From Algoriphagus halophilus (GTDB lineage: Bacteria; Bacteroidota; Bacteroidia; Cytophagales; Cyclobacteriaceae), in NCBI RefSeq assembly GCF_900129785.1, contig NZ_FSRC01000001.1:930001-994000 (forward strand): a stretch of 64,000 nt of DNA, given 5' to 3'. Positions 61,934 to 64,000 of this stretch are shown here, piece by piece. The notes under the pieces are model-generated. The model had not been told where the DNA came from, did no database searches, and saw only the letters and a list, made by a program, of their open reading frames with translations. How positions within the stretch are numbered: the first letter of the stretch is position 1; every line of letters starts with the position of its first letter. The position numbers and the translations under genes are program-made.

Positions 61934-63727
61934 ATGAACTATCTCAAAAATCAATTTTATCCATTTTTTAGGTTCTTTTGCCTAGTTGGAGTACCTCTTT
62001 TGATATTTTCATCTTGTAAGGAAGAAGAGACCTCGCCAATACCACCCAATATTTTGGTAATCATTTCTGATGATCAGGGATGGGGTGATTTAGGTGTAAA
62101 TGGAAATCCCTCTGTACATACCCCCCGAATTGATGCGATGGCTAAAGCTGGAGTTCAATTTACCCGCTTTTATGTCAGTCCTGTTTGTTCTCCAACCAGA
62201 GCAGAATTATTAACTGGGAGATACCATCCAAGAGGAGGAATATATGATACCTCTTCGGGAGGTGAGCGATTGGATTTAGACGAAACTACGGTTGCTGAGA
62301 TTTTTCAATCTGAAGGGTATAGAACAGGTGCTTTTGGGAAGTGGCATAATGGCACTCAACCTCCCTATCATCCAAACAATCGTGGATTTGAGGAATATTA
62401 TGGCTTCGCTTCCGGGCATTGGGGCAACTATTTCAGTCCCATGCTGGAACGAAATGGAGAAGTAGTTCAAGGAGATGGCTTTATCATTGATGACCTGACC
62501 AATCAAACATTAAAATTTATTGAGGAAGAATCCAATCAACCCTTCTTTGCTTGGTTGGCACTAAATACGCCCCATAGTCCCATGCAGGTGCCGGATCTGT
62601 GGTGGGATCGCTATAAAAATGATTCTATTCCTCCGCATAGGTATCAAGATTCAGAAAGCCCAGATAAAACACGTGCTGCTTGGGCGCTATGCGAAAATAT
62701 CGATTGGAATGTGGGAAGAATTTTAGATCGCCTGGATAGTTTAGGAAAGCTTGAAAACACCATTGTGATTTATATGTCTGATAATGGCCCCAATGGTTGG
62801 AGATGGAATGATGGGTTGAAAGGGATTAAAGGCCATACCGATGAAGGAGGAGTACGCTCCCCATTCATTGTTTTTTGGAAGGATCATTTACAGGCAAAAA
62901 AAATCCATCAAGTGGCTGCCACCATCGACGTACTACCTTCTTTAGTTGATATGGCTGGGATTTCGATGAAGGAAACCAAGAAATTGGATGGGGTCAGTTT
63001 AAAACCTTTGTTGATGGGAGAGGATCAAGATTGGGAACAACGTTTCATCTTTTCTCATTGGAATGGAGCCGTCAGTGTGAGAAACCAAGACTATCTCCTG
63101 GATAAAGAGGATCGGCTGTTTGATTTGAAAAATGACCCTGGGCAATTGGAACCCATCATAAATCCCTCTGATTCCTTGCGCTCTCTATTTGTTGAGGCAA
63201 AGACCAATTGGAAGAAGAACGTATTGAGTGAGTTGGATCGAAATAGAAGAGAAGTATTTCCTATTGGCTATTCAAAAAGTACATTTACGCATTTACCAGC
63301 GAGAGACGGAATAGCCCATGGATCTATCCAACGATCCAATCGCTTTCCAAATTCCTCTTTTTTTACAAATTGGATTTCGGAGTCGGACAGTATCACCTGG
63401 GATGCTGAGGTCTTAACCAGTGGCAATTACAAGGCAACAATTTATTATACCGCAAAGGAATCTGCGGTGGGGTCTATCGTTTCCTTGGAACAGGGAGAAA
63501 ATCAATTGGAAGCTCCTGTTTTGACAGCTCACGATCCTCCATTTGTAGCCGTGGAATATGATCGATATCCTAGGCAAGAGTCTTATGAAAAGAACTTTAG
63601 ACCCCTAGAACTTGGAGTAATTCATTTAGATGAAGGGGGCCATTCAATCGCCTTGAAGTCTAAGAAGATAAATGGACCAGAATTTATGGAGGTCCGATTA
63701 TTGGTTCTTGAAAAACTAGATGAATAG
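61934..63727 (+). CDS. Arylsulfatase-family sulfatase (lipoprotein)
   Basis: A 597-residue lipoprotein (LLIFSSC, lipid Cys28) of the formylglycine-dependent sulfatases. The modification site is Cys85 in PVCSPTRAELLTGR, matching C-x-P-x-R. Metal and active-site motifs include LVIISDDQGWGDLG, GKWHNGTQPPYHPNNRG, LNTPHSPMQVP and YMSDNGPNGW. A C-terminal beta domain of about 120 residues (SITWDAEVLTSGNYKATIYYT) is added. Activity needs a formylglycine-generating enzyme, not in the window. It probably removes sulfate from a polysaccharide. Confidence 0.94.
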   Translation: MNYLKNQFYPFFRFFCLVGVPLLIFSSCKEEETSPIPPNILVIISDDQGWGDLGVNGNPSVHTPRIDAMAKAGVQFTRFYVSPVCSPTRAELLTGRYHPRGGIYDTSSGGERLDLDETTVAEIFQSEGYRTGAFGKWHNGTQPPYHPNNRGFEEYYGFASGHWGNYFSPMLERNGEVVQGDGFIIDDLTNQTLKFIEEESNQPFFAWLALNTPHSPMQVPDLWWDRYKNDSIPPHRYQDSESPDKTRAAWALCENIDWNVGRILDRLDSLGKLENTIVIYMSDNGPNGWRWNDGLKGIKGHTDEGGVRSPFIVFWKDHLQAKKIHQVAATIDVLPSLVDMAGISMKETKKLDGVSLKPLLMGEDQDWEQRFIFSHWNGAVSVRNQDYLLDKEDRLFDLKNDPGQLEPIINPSDSLRSLFVEAKTNWKKNVLSELDRNRREVFPIGYSKSTFTHLPARDGIAHGSIQRSNRFPNSSFFTNWISESDSITWDAEVLTSGNYKATIYYTAKESAVGSIVSLEQGENQLEAPVLTAHDPPFVAVEYDRYPRQESYEKNFRPLELGVIHLDEGGHSIALKSKKINGPEFMEVRLLVLEKLDE

Positions 63728-63729
63728 AA

Positions 63730-64000
63730 ATGAACGTCTTTTTTAAGGTTTGGAGGATGGGTTTTAAAAGTAAGATTATGGAATTTCTTTTTCTAATCAT
63801 GCTTGGAACCGTATCCTCAATTTTTGCTCAAGAAAAGGGCATTCATACACAGGTGGTTCGACTGAATGACGGAAGAGCCATCATCGACAAAGCTTGGTTT
63901 GAACGTCAAGGGATTGCCGGTTCGGATGCGAAGAATATTAATGGAGCCAGTTTGATTAGGATTCCGGATTGGTTGACAAAAAATGAACGTGCAGATCCTT
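63730..64000 (+). CDS. Secreted protein, N-terminal part (cut by right edge)
   Basis: An open frame from ATG 63730 to the window end (90 codons) beginning 3 bases after the sulfatase stop. It has a signal peptide (IMEFLFLIMLGTVSSIFAQ). The mature start, with INGASLIRIPDWL and a K-x-E-R-A-D-P ending, resembles the opening of glycosidase-like five-bladed propeller proteins (GH43/GH117-type), which are frequent sulfatase partners in Bacteroidota polysaccharide loci. The catalytic part is not visible, so this is an inference from a short segment. Confidence 0.6.
   Translation, partial: MNVFFKVWRMGFKSKIMEFLFLIMLGTVSSIFAQEKGIHTQVVRLNDGRAIIDKAWFERQGIAGSDAKNINGASLIRIPDWLTKNERADP

Overview
The window is bacterial chromosome from a member of the Bacteroidota. 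The most likely home is the Cytophagales, family Cyclobacteriaceae, close to Algoriphagus or its relatives. Evidence: moderate to low GC, Bacteroidota-restricted families (DUF5103 type IX secretion plug protein, DUF3276, IPExxxVDY protein, Omp85 protein with one visible POTRA), weak Shine-Dalgarno sequences, several TTG starts, and promoter-like TAnnTTTG boxes. The genus is an inference from protein flavour, not from an rRNA marker. No rRNA, tRNA, CRISPR array, insertion sequence or prophage was seen.

Layout. 1-9.9 kb: TetR (cut by the left edge) with an AarF/UbiB kinase, a PQQ-type sugar dehydrogenase lipoprotein, an ABC-F ATPase, the DUF5103 protein, a solitary Cas6-family endoribonuclease, YchF, an AI-2E-family transporter and DUF3276. 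10-22.4 kb: ferredoxin, LuxC-like acyl-CoA reductase, a 7TM sensor kinase, a short-chain fatty acid transporter, aconitase, a large hybrid sensor kinase, a TPR lipoprotein and a second AI-2E transporter. 22.4-29.5 kb: M3 oligopeptidase, a metzincin-type secreted protease, a decayed outer-membrane protein gene and an Omp85 protein. 29.5-37 kb: housekeeping (yidD, lgt, nadE, rnc, fabF, acpP, IPExxxVDY, pyk). 37-43.2 kb: a tightly packed minus-strand operon (REC-Hpt, REC, unknown, MBL hydrolase, NFACT/RqcH), miaA and pfkA.

43.3-58.9 kb is more accessory. It holds an aldo/keto reductase, a penicillin-acylase-type lipoprotein, ssb, a very AT-rich methyltransferase-like gene, and a translationally coupled light-repair cassette. 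The cassette comprises TIGR03643, an antenna-less photolyase, a flavin reductase, the 48-residue DUF2256 protein and a DPRP-family photolyase lacking its iron-sulfur ligands. Two copies of a palindrome-rich dispersed repeat bracket the ssb-to-photolyase block. Further right are a membrane protein, an ATP-grasp ligase, a PLP decarboxylase, a leucine-rich-repeat remnant, a VOC protein, a quinone oxidoreductase and another membrane protein. 59-64 kb: a two-subunit molybdenum hydroxylase (IorAB type), a sulfatase, and a secreted protein cut by the right edge that suggests the start of a polysaccharide-use locus.

The items most worth following are the orphan Cas6 without CRISPR context, the five-gene photorepair cassette with its unusual photolyases and two uncharacterised small proteins, and the flanking palindromic repeats.
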